A stretch of 30,219 nucleotides of DNA, taken from Flavobacteriaceae bacterium UBA6268 (GTDB taxonomy: Bacteria; Bacteroidota; Bacteroidia; Flavobacteriales; Flavobacteriaceae). How positions within the stretch are numbered: the stretch's first letter is position 1; the number at the start of each line of letters is the position of its first letter. The translations under genes and the position numbers were made by a program. This document shows positions 1-7,375 of this stretch, in pieces. The notes beneath the pieces were generated by a model. The model was not told where the DNA came from, did not search any database, and was given only the letters and a program-made list of their open reading frames with translations. The stretch spans positions 1 through 30,219 of the forward strand of contig DJVA01000037.1 in assembly GCA_002440705.1 (NCBI GenBank), written 5' to 3'.

Positions 1-1
1 G

Positions 2-2107
2 GCATTTGGCAAAGGAACATTCAAAGGCGAGACAACTCCGCTAAGGGATGAACCCATCATTACCGAGTCAGAATTCGACATGGATGATTACGAAGAAATC
101 TACAACGACCTTAGGAGGCCCAAAAAGAATAACCCCAATGCGCTTCCCATGGGTCCCGACCCCTTGAACCAAACTGCACCTGCTTTCAGGCAACCCGCGG
201 GCTTGATCCTGGATTTCCAAGCCGGCAGCAGTGCTGAATCTGGATTCATTCCTCCAGACCCTACCGGTGCTGTTGGTCCTAACCATTTTGTACATGCTTT
301 TAACTCCAGTGTTAAGATTTTTGACAAAACCGGAACTTTGTTGGTTGGACCCGTTAGCCTTGGTTCTTTTTTAGGAAATGGTCTTAACCATGGTGACCCC
401 ATTGTGATGTACGATCAATTGGCCGACCGCTGGTTTGTAAGCCAATTTGAATGTGTGCCAAACTGTAGTAGTATATCTTCAGGAATCCTGATTATGGGGG
501 TTTCTACATCGCCCGACCCAACTGGGACTTACAATGTATATGAATTTCCTCTTGGATCGTTTCCAGACTATCCACACTATGCTATTTGGCCTGATGGCTA
601 TTACCTCACCGCTAACAAAAGTGGGCAAGCCACTTATGTATTTCAACGGGATGTTATGTTAGCCGGAGACCCTGATCCACTTTTTGAAGGGTTTCCATTA
701 ATTGGCTGTTTTAAGAACCCCAACACCGTTTTCAGTCCCGAACCTGCAAATTTAGTAGGTACCAATTATGAATACGGAATGCCAGGTTACATTGTGTACT
801 TGCAGGATGACGCTTGGTCTGCAGCTATAGCCAACGATCACATCAAGATTTGGACTATTGAAATGGATTGGGATGGGGACAGCACCATATCCAACCCACA
901 GGAAATAGCTTTGGCTCCTTTTGACTCTACTTTTGCACCCTTCGGAAGTGGGGACATTGGGCAACCAGGAACAGGCCAAAAACTGGACGGACAAGGAGGT
1001 ATCATCTCTTACATGGCCAATTTCAGAAAATTTGACGATCACAATTCTTTTGTAATCAATTTCAATGTGGATATTGACGGAAATGATACCGCTGGGGTTC
1101 GATGGATTGAACTCCGCAACACGGGCTCTGATCCGTTCACCTTACACCAAGAAGGAACTTGGACCATTGCCGATGGCGATAGCCGATTTATGGGTTCTAA
1201 TGGAATTGATGAAGATGGTAATATTGGATTGGGCTACAGCGTGGGTAGTTCTGCTACACGAGTTGGATTGCGTTTTACTGGCCGTATGGAAGGCGATCCA
1301 TTGGGCCAAATGACATTTCCAGAGACTTCCGTGATTGAAAGTAACGGGGTACAGACTTGGATCAATCGTTATGGAGATTATGCCCATCAAACCATAGACA
1401 TCGATGACCGAACTTTTTGGTATACTTCAGAATACATCCCAACTACCAACACCTGGGCCGACCGAGTAGGAGCTTATAAGTTAGTGGATGATTATACCGA
1501 CGATCTTGGGGTATATGCTTTCGTTTCCCCAGGCTTTGTAGGTCCGTATACTAATTCAGAAACAGTTGAAGTGAACATCTCCAATTTTGGAACCGATCCA
1601 CAATCCAACTTCGATGTAGAACTCTACGTTGATGGAGGTTTGGTCGATACCGAAACGTATACCGGGACCCTAAACCCAGGAGAGACCGATTCGGTGACTT
1701 TCAGCCAAACAATCGATTTGTCCATCGAAGGGCATTTGTATGAAGTAGTTGCCAAAACAGCCCTTTCGGGAGACGATTATCCCAATAACGATGACGTTAC
1801 CAAATATTACCTAACCGGCGAGCTTTTGGGAACCAACGATTTCCAATTGAATGATCATGAATTGTTCATGTATCCTGTTTCTCTTAACTTGTACGAGTTG
1901 AAGTACAATACTACCGAAGATTTTGGAGTGATGAATTATCGCATCCTTAACCTATTGGGGCAAGAAGTGACTTCTGGAAAAATGGAAACTGAAGTAAAAG
2001 GATATCGCGCTAGTGTTGATTTGAATACTGTTGCTACTGGAGTTTATGTAGTGGAAGTATCTAGTGCTAAGCAAAAATTGAGCAAACAATTCATGGTTTC
2101 CCAATAA
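2..2107 (+). CDS. Secreted T9SS cargo protein, 5' partial
   Basis: The frame is open from base 2, with no stop before the first ATG at 80, so the gene very probably begins outside the window. The visible product, about 700 residues, is a large extracellular protein with repeated Asp/Gly-rich beta-propeller-like segments (for example PPDPTGAVGPNHFV). Before the C-terminus is a CARDB-like, Ig-fold stretch containing VNISNFGTDPQSNFDVELYV. The last 75 or so residues look like a type IX secretion sorting domain: a YRILNLLGQEV strand, a TGVYVVEV strand and a basic KLSKQFMVSQ end. T9SS cargo is exported by Sec and then moved to the surface or medium with removal of that tail. The specific function is not recognisable; an adhesin or degradative role is only inference. 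An intrinsic terminator follows at 2131-2156. Confidence 0.85.
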   Translation, partial: AFGKGTFKGETTPLRDEPIITESEFDMDDYEEIYNDLRRPKKNNPNALPMGPDPLNQTAPAFRQPAGLILDFQAGSSAESGFIPPDPTGAVGPNHFVHAFNSSVKIFDKTGTLLVGPVSLGSFLGNGLNHGDPIVMYDQLADRWFVSQFECVPNCSSISSGILIMGVSTSPDPTGTYNVYEFPLGSFPDYPHYAIWPDGYYLTANKSGQATYVFQRDVMLAGDPDPLFEGFPLIGCFKNPNTVFSPEPANLVGTNYEYGMPGYIVYLQDDAWSAAIANDHIKIWTIEMDWDGDSTISNPQEIALAPFDSTFAPFGSGDIGQPGTGQKLDGQGGIISYMANFRKFDDHNSFVINFNVDIDGNDTAGVRWIELRNTGSDPFTLHQEGTWTIADGDSRFMGSNGIDEDGNIGLGYSVGSSATRVGLRFTGRMEGDPLGQMTFPETSVIESNGVQTWINRYGDYAHQTIDIDDRTFWYTSEYIPTTNTWADRVGAYKLVDDYTDDLGVYAFVSPGFVGPYTNSETVEVNISNFGTDPQSNFDVELYVDGGLVDTETYTGTLNPGETDSVTFSQTIDLSIEGHLYEVVAKTALSGDDYPNNDDVTKYYLTGELLGTNDFQLNDHELFMYPVSLNLYELKYNTTEDFGVMNYRILNLLGQEVTSGKMETEVKGYRASVDLNTVATGVYVVEVSSAKQKLSKQFMVSQ

Positions 2108-2130
2108 AACCGAGTTTCAATTTATTATTG

Positions 2131-2156
2131 AGGCGGGCATTGGCCCGCCTTTTTTT
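2131..2156 (+). terminator. Intrinsic terminator of the T9SS cargo gene
   Basis: A perfect 8-bp GC-rich stem AGGCGGGC/GCCCGCCT (2131-2138 and 2143-2150) has an ATTG loop and runs into a seven-T tract at 2150-2156. It begins 23 bases after the TAA of the upstream gene. The T tract touches the stop codon of the convergent endonuclease gene. The opposite strand lacks a good T tract, so it probably acts mainly on plus-strand transcription. Confidence 0.93.
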
Positions 2157-3207
2157 ATTGTATGATCAATTTTTTTTCAAACTTCTCCCGGTCCGTACTT
2201 ATCACTACAAGATAAATCCCAGTAGGTAAGTTGGAAACGTCTATGCTTTCGTTCATTTTGGACTTGGGATACGAAACTATTTCTTCCCCTGTAAGGGTAT
2301 AGATCGTGATGCCCATAGAATCAATTTCGTAAGGACTGGATACCGCGAAGCTGGTATTGGCAGGGTTGGGAAACAATAATATCTGGGAATTGGCTGTGGC
2401 TTCTGAAACCGAAAATAGATGCCAACGATCTTCAGCAATAGGGCCTCCCCAAATAATCGTAGCCAGATAAGGGTTGTCTATAAAAGGATTCCTGTTGCCG
2501 TAAACGTTTTCCAAATGTGGGTTTCTTTGGTCTTCAAATTCACTTACAGGATCTTCCACATTCCATTCCAAGTACAGTTGAAGCATGTCGGTACTTCCTT
2601 GCAGAGGCCCCGTGCCCATTAAGGAAGGAAGGCATTGATTGCCATATCGGGTATATAGGTACATCATCATCCGTGCAACATCGCCCTTCCATTCATCGCC
2701 CGGGTACCAATTTCCACCTACCACTCCTGCGTTACCACTTCCATCGGTAAAAATTCGATTTCCTTTATTATTGTTCATTTGCGAATCGCTTGGGCGAATG
2801 TTGTGGGGATCGGCACCAATTCCTGTGGTGCTATTGTCCACATTTCCCATGGGAGGGTTGGCATTGGATCTTGCAAATACATGCTCCCGATTCCATTCAC
2901 ATGAATTTCCGCCAAACAAATCCTTATCCCTGGACCGGTCCGTGGTGCAGTTCCCATCTTGGTCGTTGTATCCAAAAACCAAGAGAACGTTGTTTGTATT
3001 TTCGGGATCTTCGTCTGTAATAAAGGCGGCATTCTTTGCATCTCCATACGTAAATGTACTACTGGCTTGGCTAATTTTGTTTTGGAGTTCAAAATACAGA
3101 TCCTGTCCCGTTAGACTTAAGTTTACATCATTGTAATAGGGTTCTTGCGCCTTTAAACCTTGTACAAAGAAGCCAATGGATATGAGGAGTATGGTATATT
3201 TTTTCAT
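2155..3207 (-). CDS. Secreted endonuclease I family nuclease with T9SS tail
   Basis: A 350-aa extracellular nuclease of the endonuclease I (EndA/Dns, beta-beta-alpha metal) family, predicted to cleave DNA or RNA outside the cell. Residues 1-20 are a Sec signal peptide (MKKYTILLISIGFFVQGLKA). The catalytic region shows CEWNREHVFARS, with the candidate general-base His at 109, then ADPHNIRPSDSQMNNNKGN at about 132-150, matching the family's His/Asn metal-binding pattern. Residues about 272-350 form a T9SS sorting domain (FPNPANTSF, then TGIYLVVIST, ending KKLIIQ). Its ATG directly follows the stop codon of the RNA methyltransferase upstream, so the two are probably co-transcribed. A role in nutrient scavenging or extracellular DNA turnover is inferred from the family. 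Confidence 0.94.
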   Translation of the reverse strand: MKKYTILLISIGFFVQGLKAQEPYYNDVNLSLTGQDLYFELQNKISQASSTFTYGDAKNAAFITDEDPENTNNVLLVFGYNDQDGNCTTDRSRDKDLFGGNSCEWNREHVFARSNANPPMGNVDNSTTGIGADPHNIRPSDSQMNNNKGNRIFTDGSGNAGVVGGNWYPGDEWKGDVARMMMYLYTRYGNQCLPSLMGTGPLQGSTDMLQLYLEWNVEDPVSEFEDQRNPHLENVYGNRNPFIDNPYLATIIWGGPIAEDRWHLFSVSEATANSQILLFPNPANTSFAVSSPYEIDSMGITIYTLTGEEIVSYPKSKMNESIDVSNLPTGIYLVVISTDREKFEKKLIIQ

Positions 3208-4428
3208 TTAATTTTTAGGGCTTTTTTTTAGTAATGCCATGTAAAAACCATCAAATCCAGTTTCACTGGGGTACAAGGTTTCTTCATGTGCCAAGGTAAA
3301 ACCTTTTCCGGCTTCAGAGGTTAAGAAATTTTTAATTTGGTTTTGATTTTCGGATGGAAGGATGGAACAGGTGGCATACACCAGTTCGCCTGAGTCTTTA
3401 ACGATTTTTGAATAGGATTGCAACAGTTCCTGTTGGGTGGCCCTAATTTCATTTAAAAAATTTGGCTGCAGTTTCCATTTGGTGTCCGGATTCCGTTTCA
3501 ACACACCGAGCCCCGTACATGGAGCATCGATAAGAACTTTGTCTGCCGTCCCGTATAACTTTTTAATCGTTTTGGACGATTCGATCATACGGGTTTCCAG
3601 ATTGTGGACCCCATTTCGTTTTGCTCTTTTTTTGAGCTCTGCCAATTTGTTTTCATATATATCCAACGCTATGAGGTGGCCCTTGTTTTGCATCAATGTT
3701 GCTAGATGAAGGCTTTTCCCTCCCGCACCAGCACAGGCATCCACAACGCGCATGCCCGGTTCGGGGCTCAACAGTAATGCTACTTTTTGTGAGGACGCAT
3801 CCTGTACCTCGAACCACCCTTCTTTAAATTCGTTGGTTGTAAAAACATTGGTTCGTTCGTCCAACATCAAGGCATTGGGCAATCCAGAAATGGTTTGCGT
3901 ATTGATTTCCTGTAATTTTAGTGCTTCCTTAAGTTGCGATAAATTGGATTTTAAGGTATTGACCCGTAAAACCACTTCAGCTTGTATATTGAGGGCATGC
4001 AGTTCCTTCTCCCATTTTTGTTCCCCCAATTCTTCTACCCCCAGCGCATCCAACCAATCGGGGATGGACTCCCTGATGACTCGCTGTTTGGAAAATGTAT
4101 CGAACCGTCCTTTGATTTTTCTTGTAGGAGTATCCTCAAATTGCTTCCAAGAGGGTAGGGAAATCCCTCGAAGTGTGGCCCAAACCCCAAAAAGTCGGAA
4201 AAGATTTTCGCGATCAAAAGGTTCCTTTACTTCCGCAATTGAAGCGTAAAGACGTTTCCAGCGTACGATATCGTAGGTGGTTTCCGCAATAAAGGCACGA
4301 TCACGGGAGCCCCAGCGTTTGTCACGCTTTAGGGTGTTTTTCAATACCTTGTCCGCTTGTTTCTCCTTATTAAAAATTTCATTTAAGGAATCGATGGTTG
4401 CAAAAACCAAATTGCGATGGAGTCTCAT
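3208..4428 (-). CDS. RsmB/NOP2/Sun-family RNA (cytosine-C5) methyltransferase
   Basis: A 406-aa SAM-dependent RNA m5C methyltransferase. SAM motif I is VDACAGAGGKSLHLA at about 229-243. Motif IV is DAPCTGLGVLKRNPD, with the Pro-Cys cysteine near 304. Motif VI is YATCSILPSEN, with the Thr-Cys cysteine near 354; the two cysteines are the release and nucleophile residues of this family. The N-terminal 120 residues are helical and resemble the RsmB/NusB-like RNA-binding part. The substrate is probably 16S rRNA, but RsmB versus RsmF-type specificity cannot be settled from sequence. I start at the ATG at 4428 rather than the in-frame TTG two codons upstream. A TACCTTTG minus-7 box (4446-4453) lies just ahead and would give a leader of about 11 nt. 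The stop codon abuts the endonuclease ATG. Confidence 0.93.
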   Translation of the reverse strand: MRLHRNLVFATIDSLNEIFNKEKQADKVLKNTLKRDKRWGSRDRAFIAETTYDIVRWKRLYASIAEVKEPFDRENLFRLFGVWATLRGISLPSWKQFEDTPTRKIKGRFDTFSKQRVIRESIPDWLDALGVEELGEQKWEKELHALNIQAEVVLRVNTLKSNLSQLKEALKLQEINTQTISGLPNALMLDERTNVFTTNEFKEGWFEVQDASSQKVALLLSPEPGMRVVDACAGAGGKSLHLATLMQNKGHLIALDIYENKLAELKKRAKRNGVHNLETRMIESSKTIKKLYGTADKVLIDAPCTGLGVLKRNPDTKWKLQPNFLNEIRATQQELLQSYSKIVKDSGELVYATCSILPSENQNQIKNFLTSEAGKGFTLAHEETLYPSETGFDGFYMALLKKSPKN

Positions 4429-4445
4429 AGCCAAATTATAGGATG

Positions 4446-4453
4446 CAAAGGTA
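4446..4453 (-). promoter_or_regulatory. Minus-7 box for the RNA methyltransferase/endonuclease pair
   Basis: Read on the minus strand this is TACCTTTG, an exact match to the Bacteroidota TAnnTTTG element, 18 bases before the ATG at 4428. No TTTG minus-33 element is seen at the usual spacing, so the call rests on one box and its position. Confidence 0.5.
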
Positions 4454-4472
4454 GTATTCTTTTGGGTTTAAT

Positions 4473-4480
4473 TATTTTTG
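4473..4480 (+). promoter_or_regulatory. Minus-7 box for the BNR lipoprotein gene
   Basis: TATTTTTG matches TAnnTTTG exactly and lies 15 bases before the ATG at 4496 in the divergent gap. No good minus-33 element is visible. The region is T-rich, so chance occurrence is possible. Confidence 0.4.
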
Positions 4481-4495
4481 TGAAAATGTTTTTCC

Positions 4496-5533
4496 ATGAA
4501 ACTATTCCCCTTTTACATAGTACTGTTTTTTTTGATGGGTTGTTTCAATGAGCAATCTGGGTTTGAAACGGTGGAGATACAGACGGTTTATGTAGATAGC
4601 TTAAGCATTCGTGCCATTGCTCCAATGGACGAACAAAGGGTATGGTTTGCTGCCAATAATGGTAAAATAGGGCTTATTGACGGTGAGCAACCAAAATTGG
4701 CTACGATTAAATACGAAGATTCTTTATTGCATTTTAGATCTGTGGCACTGACCGCAAAGGCTGTTTTTGTATTGAGTATTGCCAATCCGGCCGTACTTTA
4801 TAAAATTGATTTTGATGGGGTGGAGGCGACGCATATTGAAGAAGTTTATGTGGAAGAAGGCGAAAAGGTTTTCTACGATTCTTTGTCATTTTGGAACAAT
4901 AAAGAAGGCATTGCCATGGGCGACCCAACTGACGGGTGCCTTTCCCTATTAATTACTAGGGACAGTGGCAATACTTGGTCCAAAATACCCTGTTCTCAAT
5001 TACCCGCTTGCGAAATTGGAGAAGCGGGTTTTGCCGCAAGTAATACCAATATTGCTATTTATGGGGACCATGCGTGGATTGCTACAGGAGGAAAGGCTGC
5101 CAGGGTATTTCATACATCCAATAAAGGTGAAACTTGGGAAGTTTTTGAAACTCCCATTTTGCAAGGTAGGGCCATGACTGGAATTTATTCCATTGCGTTT
5201 TATGATGAGAACAAAGGGGTTGTTTTTGGAGGCGATTGGGAACAGAAGGCTTTCAACGAGGGAAATAAAGCAATAACGGAAGATGGGGGGAAAACCTGGA
5301 AGCTGATTGCAAACGGGATGGGGCCCGGCTATCGGTCTTGTGTGGCCTTTGTTCCAGGAACGAAAGGGAAAGGGTTAGTGGCTGTAGGCTCACCAGGTAT
5401 TTCGTATAGTGCAGATGCTGGAAGCACTTGGAAAGAATTGTCCGAAGAAGGATTTTATGCCATCGCTTTCGCCAATGATTCCATAGCATTTGCAAGCGGT
5501 CAAAATCGAATTGCTAAGTTGCACTTCAGGTAA
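4496..5533 (+). CDS. BNR/Asp-box repeat lipoprotein (YCF48-like beta-propeller)
   Basis: A 345-aa predicted lipoprotein. The signal peptide MKLFPFYIVLFFLMGC ends in an LMGC lipobox with the acylated Cys at 16. The mature part is a beta-propeller with four Asp-box-like turns: RDSGNTW (155-161), SNKGETW (208-214), EDGGKTW (262-268) and ADAGSTW (306-312). This pattern is seen in the BNR/YCF48 group, whose members in Bacteroidota are often labelled oxidoreductase without biochemical support. Asp-boxes are structural, so no enzyme activity should be read from them. It probably sits in the periplasm or on the outer membrane. Its TAA abuts the stop codon of the convergent CpxP-like gene (TAA at 5531-5533, TTA at 5534-5536), leaving no terminator space. 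Confidence 0.88.
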   Translation: MKLFPFYIVLFFLMGCFNEQSGFETVEIQTVYVDSLSIRAIAPMDEQRVWFAANNGKIGLIDGEQPKLATIKYEDSLLHFRSVALTAKAVFVLSIANPAVLYKIDFDGVEATHIEEVYVEEGEKVFYDSLSFWNNKEGIAMGDPTDGCLSLLITRDSGNTWSKIPCSQLPACEIGEAGFAASNTNIAIYGDHAWIATGGKAARVFHTSNKGETWEVFETPILQGRAMTGIYSIAFYDENKGVVFGGDWEQKAFNEGNKAITEDGGKTWKLIANGMGPGYRSCVAFVPGTKGKGLVAVGSPGISYSADAGSTWKELSEEGFYAIAFANDSIAFASGQNRIAKLHFR

Positions 5534-5971
5534 TTATGGCCTTCCGCGCTTGCCTTTAACTTTTTGGAGCAGTACTTTTTTGAATTCTTCCTCAGCGCGA
5601 TGCAACTTCAAAATCTTCTTGGCCGGAAGGACTCCTTTTAACTTTTGAACCAATTCCATATGGTATTGCAGTTCCTTGGCACGGATGTTCATTACTTTGT
5701 CCAGGAGGGCATTGGCTTCGGTCTCGGATAGGTTGTCTACATTTCCGTTGATGGTTTCAAAAATTTCCTTTCGCTCTTTCTTCCTTAAGTCCATAAGCTT
5801 GTCCTCATGTTCGTTGTAGATGGGCCAAAATTGTTGCGCTTCTGCAGCTGTAAGGTCCAATGCTTCCGTAATAAAGGCCGCTTTATAGGCTTTGATTTTG
5901 TCCCCATGCTGGGCAAAGGAAAGTGTTGCTATCAATAATGCAATGGTAAAAAATAGTTTTTTCATGATCAT
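5534..5971 (-). CDS. CpxP/Spy-like periplasmic protein of an ECF sigma cluster
   Basis: A 145-aa exported helical protein. The N-terminus KKLFFTIALLIATLSFA is a cleavable signal peptide. The mature part is highly charged and alpha-helical, with LDLTAAEAQQFWPIYNEHE, the LTxxEAxxFWPIYNE pattern typical of small proteins encoded behind ECF sigma factors in Flavobacteriia. It ends in a basic KVKGKRGRP tail. The fold class resembles CpxP/Spy, which sense or chaperone misfolded envelope proteins; a role in envelope sensing is inference. The ATG at 5971 overlaps the TGA of the upstream gene as ATGA, indicating translational coupling; a second in-frame ATG at 5965 is possible. It is the last gene of the sigma/TM protein/CpxP-like triad. 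Confidence 0.85.
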   Translation of the reverse strand: MIMKKLFFTIALLIATLSFAQHGDKIKAYKAAFITEALDLTAAEAQQFWPIYNEHEDKLMDLRKKERKEIFETINGNVDNLSETEANALLDKVMNIRAKELQYHMELVQKLKGVLPAKKILKLHRAEEEFKKVLLQKVKGKRGRP

Positions 5972-6456
5972 TCGGTTAGTAAGGTAGTGTCGTCAAGGTT
6001 TTCCAAAAGGTAGGCATCGAGGTTTTCTTCACTAAAGTTATTTTGATTTACGTTTAATTCCGATAGGTCCTCTTCGGTAAGGTATTGCGCGATATCCAGG
6101 GTAGATATACCGCTTCCCCCATTTTCAAGGTAGTAAAGTACCTCGGTCATCTCCAATTGGTTTTGAGTTGTTGTGTTGTTAGTGACCAAAAAAGCGACCA
6201 ATAAACAAGCTGCAATAGCTGCGGCCCATTGAAAGGTTCTTTTTCTGTATAAGGGAATTACTTTGGATTTATTTTCCATTTTAAGGGAAGTGGTGATTTC
6301 TTCCCCCAAGCGATCAAAATAACCCTCGGGGGCAATAAAACCTGTAGATTTAGGAAACCCTTCTTCTTGTAAACGGTCAAAAATGGTTTTTTCCAATTGA
6401 TCAAAATAGTGATCTGGAACTTTAAACCCATGTTTGTATTTCGATGTTTCCTTCAT
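5968..6456 (-). CDS. Single-TM candidate anti-sigma protein
   Basis: A 162-aa protein with no family I can name. The first 85 residues are cytoplasmic and contain two similar blocks, FKVPDHYFDQLEKTIFDRLQ and FIAPEGYFDRLGEEITTSLK, an internal repeat of the form P-x-x-YFD-x-L. A TM helix follows (WAAAIAACLLVAFLVTN, about 92-108), then an acidic periplasmic tail rich in Glu, Asn and Leu. The topology (cytoplasmic N-terminus, one helix, periplasmic C-terminus) and the position 22 bp behind an ECF sigma gene suggest an anti-sigma factor, but no ZAS zinc motif (HxxxCxxC) is present. It is coupled by a 4-bp overlap to the CpxP-like gene. Confidence 0.8.
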   Translation of the reverse strand: MKETSKYKHGFKVPDHYFDQLEKTIFDRLQEEGFPKSTGFIAPEGYFDRLGEEITTSLKMENKSKVIPLYRKRTFQWAAAIAACLLVAFLVTNNTTTQNQLEMTEVLYYLENGGSGISTLDIAQYLTEEDLSELNVNQNNFSEENLDAYLLENLDDTTLLTE

Positions 6457-6478
6457 ATTGGTTTTGACTCTAACAATT

Positions 6479-7024
6479 TTAAATGGTTTTATTTTGAAGA
6501 AATTCAGTTATTTTTTTGACTGCCAAATGGTAACTGCTTTTCAATCCGCCCACCGAGGTATCCAAAATCCCGGATAGTTCTTCATAAGTGAGGTCATCAA
6601 AATATTTCATGTTAAAGACCAAACGTTGCTTTTCTGGGAGTGAAGCAATGGCTTTTTGTAGTTTCAATTGGATTTCGGTGCCTTCAAAATAAACATCTGC
6701 TTCCAATCGTGTCAAAGCTTGTTGTTGTAATTCCTCGGAAGAGACCATATGCTTTTTCGCTTTTTTGTTGATAAAAGTAATGGCTTCATTGGTGGCAATG
6801 CGATACATCCAAGTATACAATTTGCTTTCTTCCTTGAATTGTTCAATATTTCTGAAAATCTTAATGAACGTATTCTGCAGCACATCGTCTGCGTCATCAT
6901 GGTCCAGGACCATCTTTCTGATATGCCAATAGAGGCGCTCTTTGTATTGGGATACAAGATAATTGAAAGCCGAATCCTTTTGGGAGCTTTCCTTTAAGGA
7001 TGCTATAAGCGTTTTCTCTTCTAT
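6479..7024 (-). CDS. ECF RNA polymerase sigma factor, apparent ATA start
   Basis: An ECF (sigma-70 group 4) factor with region 2 (DDADDVLQNTFIKIF, then YTWMYRIATNEAITFI) and region 4 (LPEKQRLVFNMKYFDDLTYEELS). The first ATG, at 6913, would give 144 aa and delete the start of region 2. The same frame continues upstream through FNYLVSQYKERLYWHIRKM, clearly homologous region 2.1 sequence, and is open back to a TAA at 7034-7036. No ATG, GTG, TTG or CTG occurs in that extension. The best-placed candidate is ATA at 7022-7024, giving 181 aa (IEEKTLIASLK...), the usual ECF length. It heads the operon with the TM and CpxP-like genes. Two TATTTTTG boxes on the minus strand (7112-7119, 7133-7140) could serve as minus-7 elements. 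The gene identity is secure; the start is the uncertain part. Confidence 0.87.
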   Translation of the reverse strand: MEEKTLIASLKESSQKDSAFNYLVSQYKERLYWHIRKMVLDHDDADDVLQNTFIKIFRNIEQFKEESKLYTWMYRIATNEAITFINKKAKKHMVSSEELQQQALTRLEADVYFEGTEIQLKLQKAIASLPEKQRLVFNMKYFDDLTYEELSGILDTSVGGLKSSYHLAVKKITEFLQNKTI

Positions 7025-7140
7025 GGCTGTATTTTAAGATTTGACACAATTAAAATTAAAAGGTTTAATGAAGTAGTACAATCAAAATCACACTTTTATA
7101 TCGATTAACTACAAAAATATTCGTTAAAATGCCAAAAATA

Positions 7141-7171
7141 TTTTTTTGTAGGAAAATATTTACTAAATTTA
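7141..7171 (+). promoter_or_regulatory. Promoter of small RNA unit 1
   Basis: A minus-7-like TAAATTTA lies at 7164-7171 (one mismatch to TAnnTTTG), with a T-run ending in TTTG at 7141-7148. The exact TTTG sits 15 bases away, but the run also places TTTT at the usual 19. The octamer is followed by six bases and then ACTTCTTATGTA, the same arrangement as in unit 2. Confidence 0.6.
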
Positions 7172-7177
7172 CCACAT

Positions 7178-7266
7178 ACTTCTTATGTATAGGTTCTTCG
7201 TTATCAGCCCCAACTGTAATGAGAACTGAATTAAACGGGCCTTAGCGGGGGCTGGCCCGTTTTTTC
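7178..7266 (+). ncRNA. Candidate small RNA, unit 1
   Basis: A predicted transcript of about 89 nt, starting near A7178 six bases after the minus-7 box. The first hairpin pairs 7193-7203 with 7217-7226: ten base pairs including one G-U and one bulged U7198. Its 13-nt loop at 7204-7216 is TCAGCCCCAACTG. The second hairpin is a terminator stem, 7233-7241 with 7254-7262, whose loop holds GGGGCT (7248-7253), complementary to AGCCCC (7206-7211) in the first loop; a kissing or alternative pairing is therefore possible. A 14-codon ORF (7185-7229, MYRFFVISPNCNEN) also fits, but unit 2 has ATG followed at once by TAA in the equivalent place, which argues for an RNA function. I do not recognise the family; the Rfam Flavo-1 motif should be tested. 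Confidence 0.7.
7233..7266 (+). terminator. Intrinsic terminator of small RNA unit 1
   Basis: A nine-base-pair stem AAACGGGCC/GGCCCGTTT (7233-7241, 7254-7262) continues, after a TT bulge, into AGC/GCT closing a GGGG tetraloop. It is followed by a T tract at 7260-7265 and more pyrimidines. No ORF precedes it on the plus strand, so it ends a non-coding transcript. Confidence 0.9.
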
Positions 7267-7277
7267 TTTTCAGAGTT

Positions 7278-7306
7278 TATATTTCTTTTAGACTTATGTA
7301 TGTAGG
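7278..7306 (+). promoter_or_regulatory. Promoter/start-site relic between the two RNA units
   Basis: TATATTTC (7278-7285, one mismatch to TAnnTTTG) is followed by six bases and then ACTTATGTATGTAGG, the octamer-N6-ACTT..ATGTA layout seen at both flanking RNA units. No GC-rich hairpin or terminator follows, so this looks like a decayed third copy or a bare promoter. The minus-33 position would fall inside the unit 1 terminator and shows no TTTG. Confidence 0.4.
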
Positions 7307-7375
7307 AAAAATACTTCTATATATCTAATAAAATTCGATGAAATGCATTTTAAGCAGATAAAAAGCAAAAAAATA

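Noticed and set aside
2639..3136. 165-codon plus-strand frame opposite the endonuclease gene
   Set aside because: It lies wholly antisense to a clear nuclease gene, has no recognisable domain, and shows the shadow composition expected from the other strand.
3752..4249. 165-codon plus-strand frame opposite the RNA methyltransferase
   Set aside because: Antisense shadow; the minus-strand frame carries all conserved methyltransferase motifs.
4429..4434. TTG start two codons upstream for the RNA methyltransferase
   Set aside because: The ATG at 4428 is the stronger codon, and MRLHRNLV is a normal family start.
7185..7229. 14-codon ORF (MYRFFVISPNCNEN) in RNA unit 1 as a leader peptide
   Set aside because: In unit 2 the equivalent ATG is followed directly by TAA, no gene follows either terminator, and the shared features are structural. 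Kept only as an alternative explanation.
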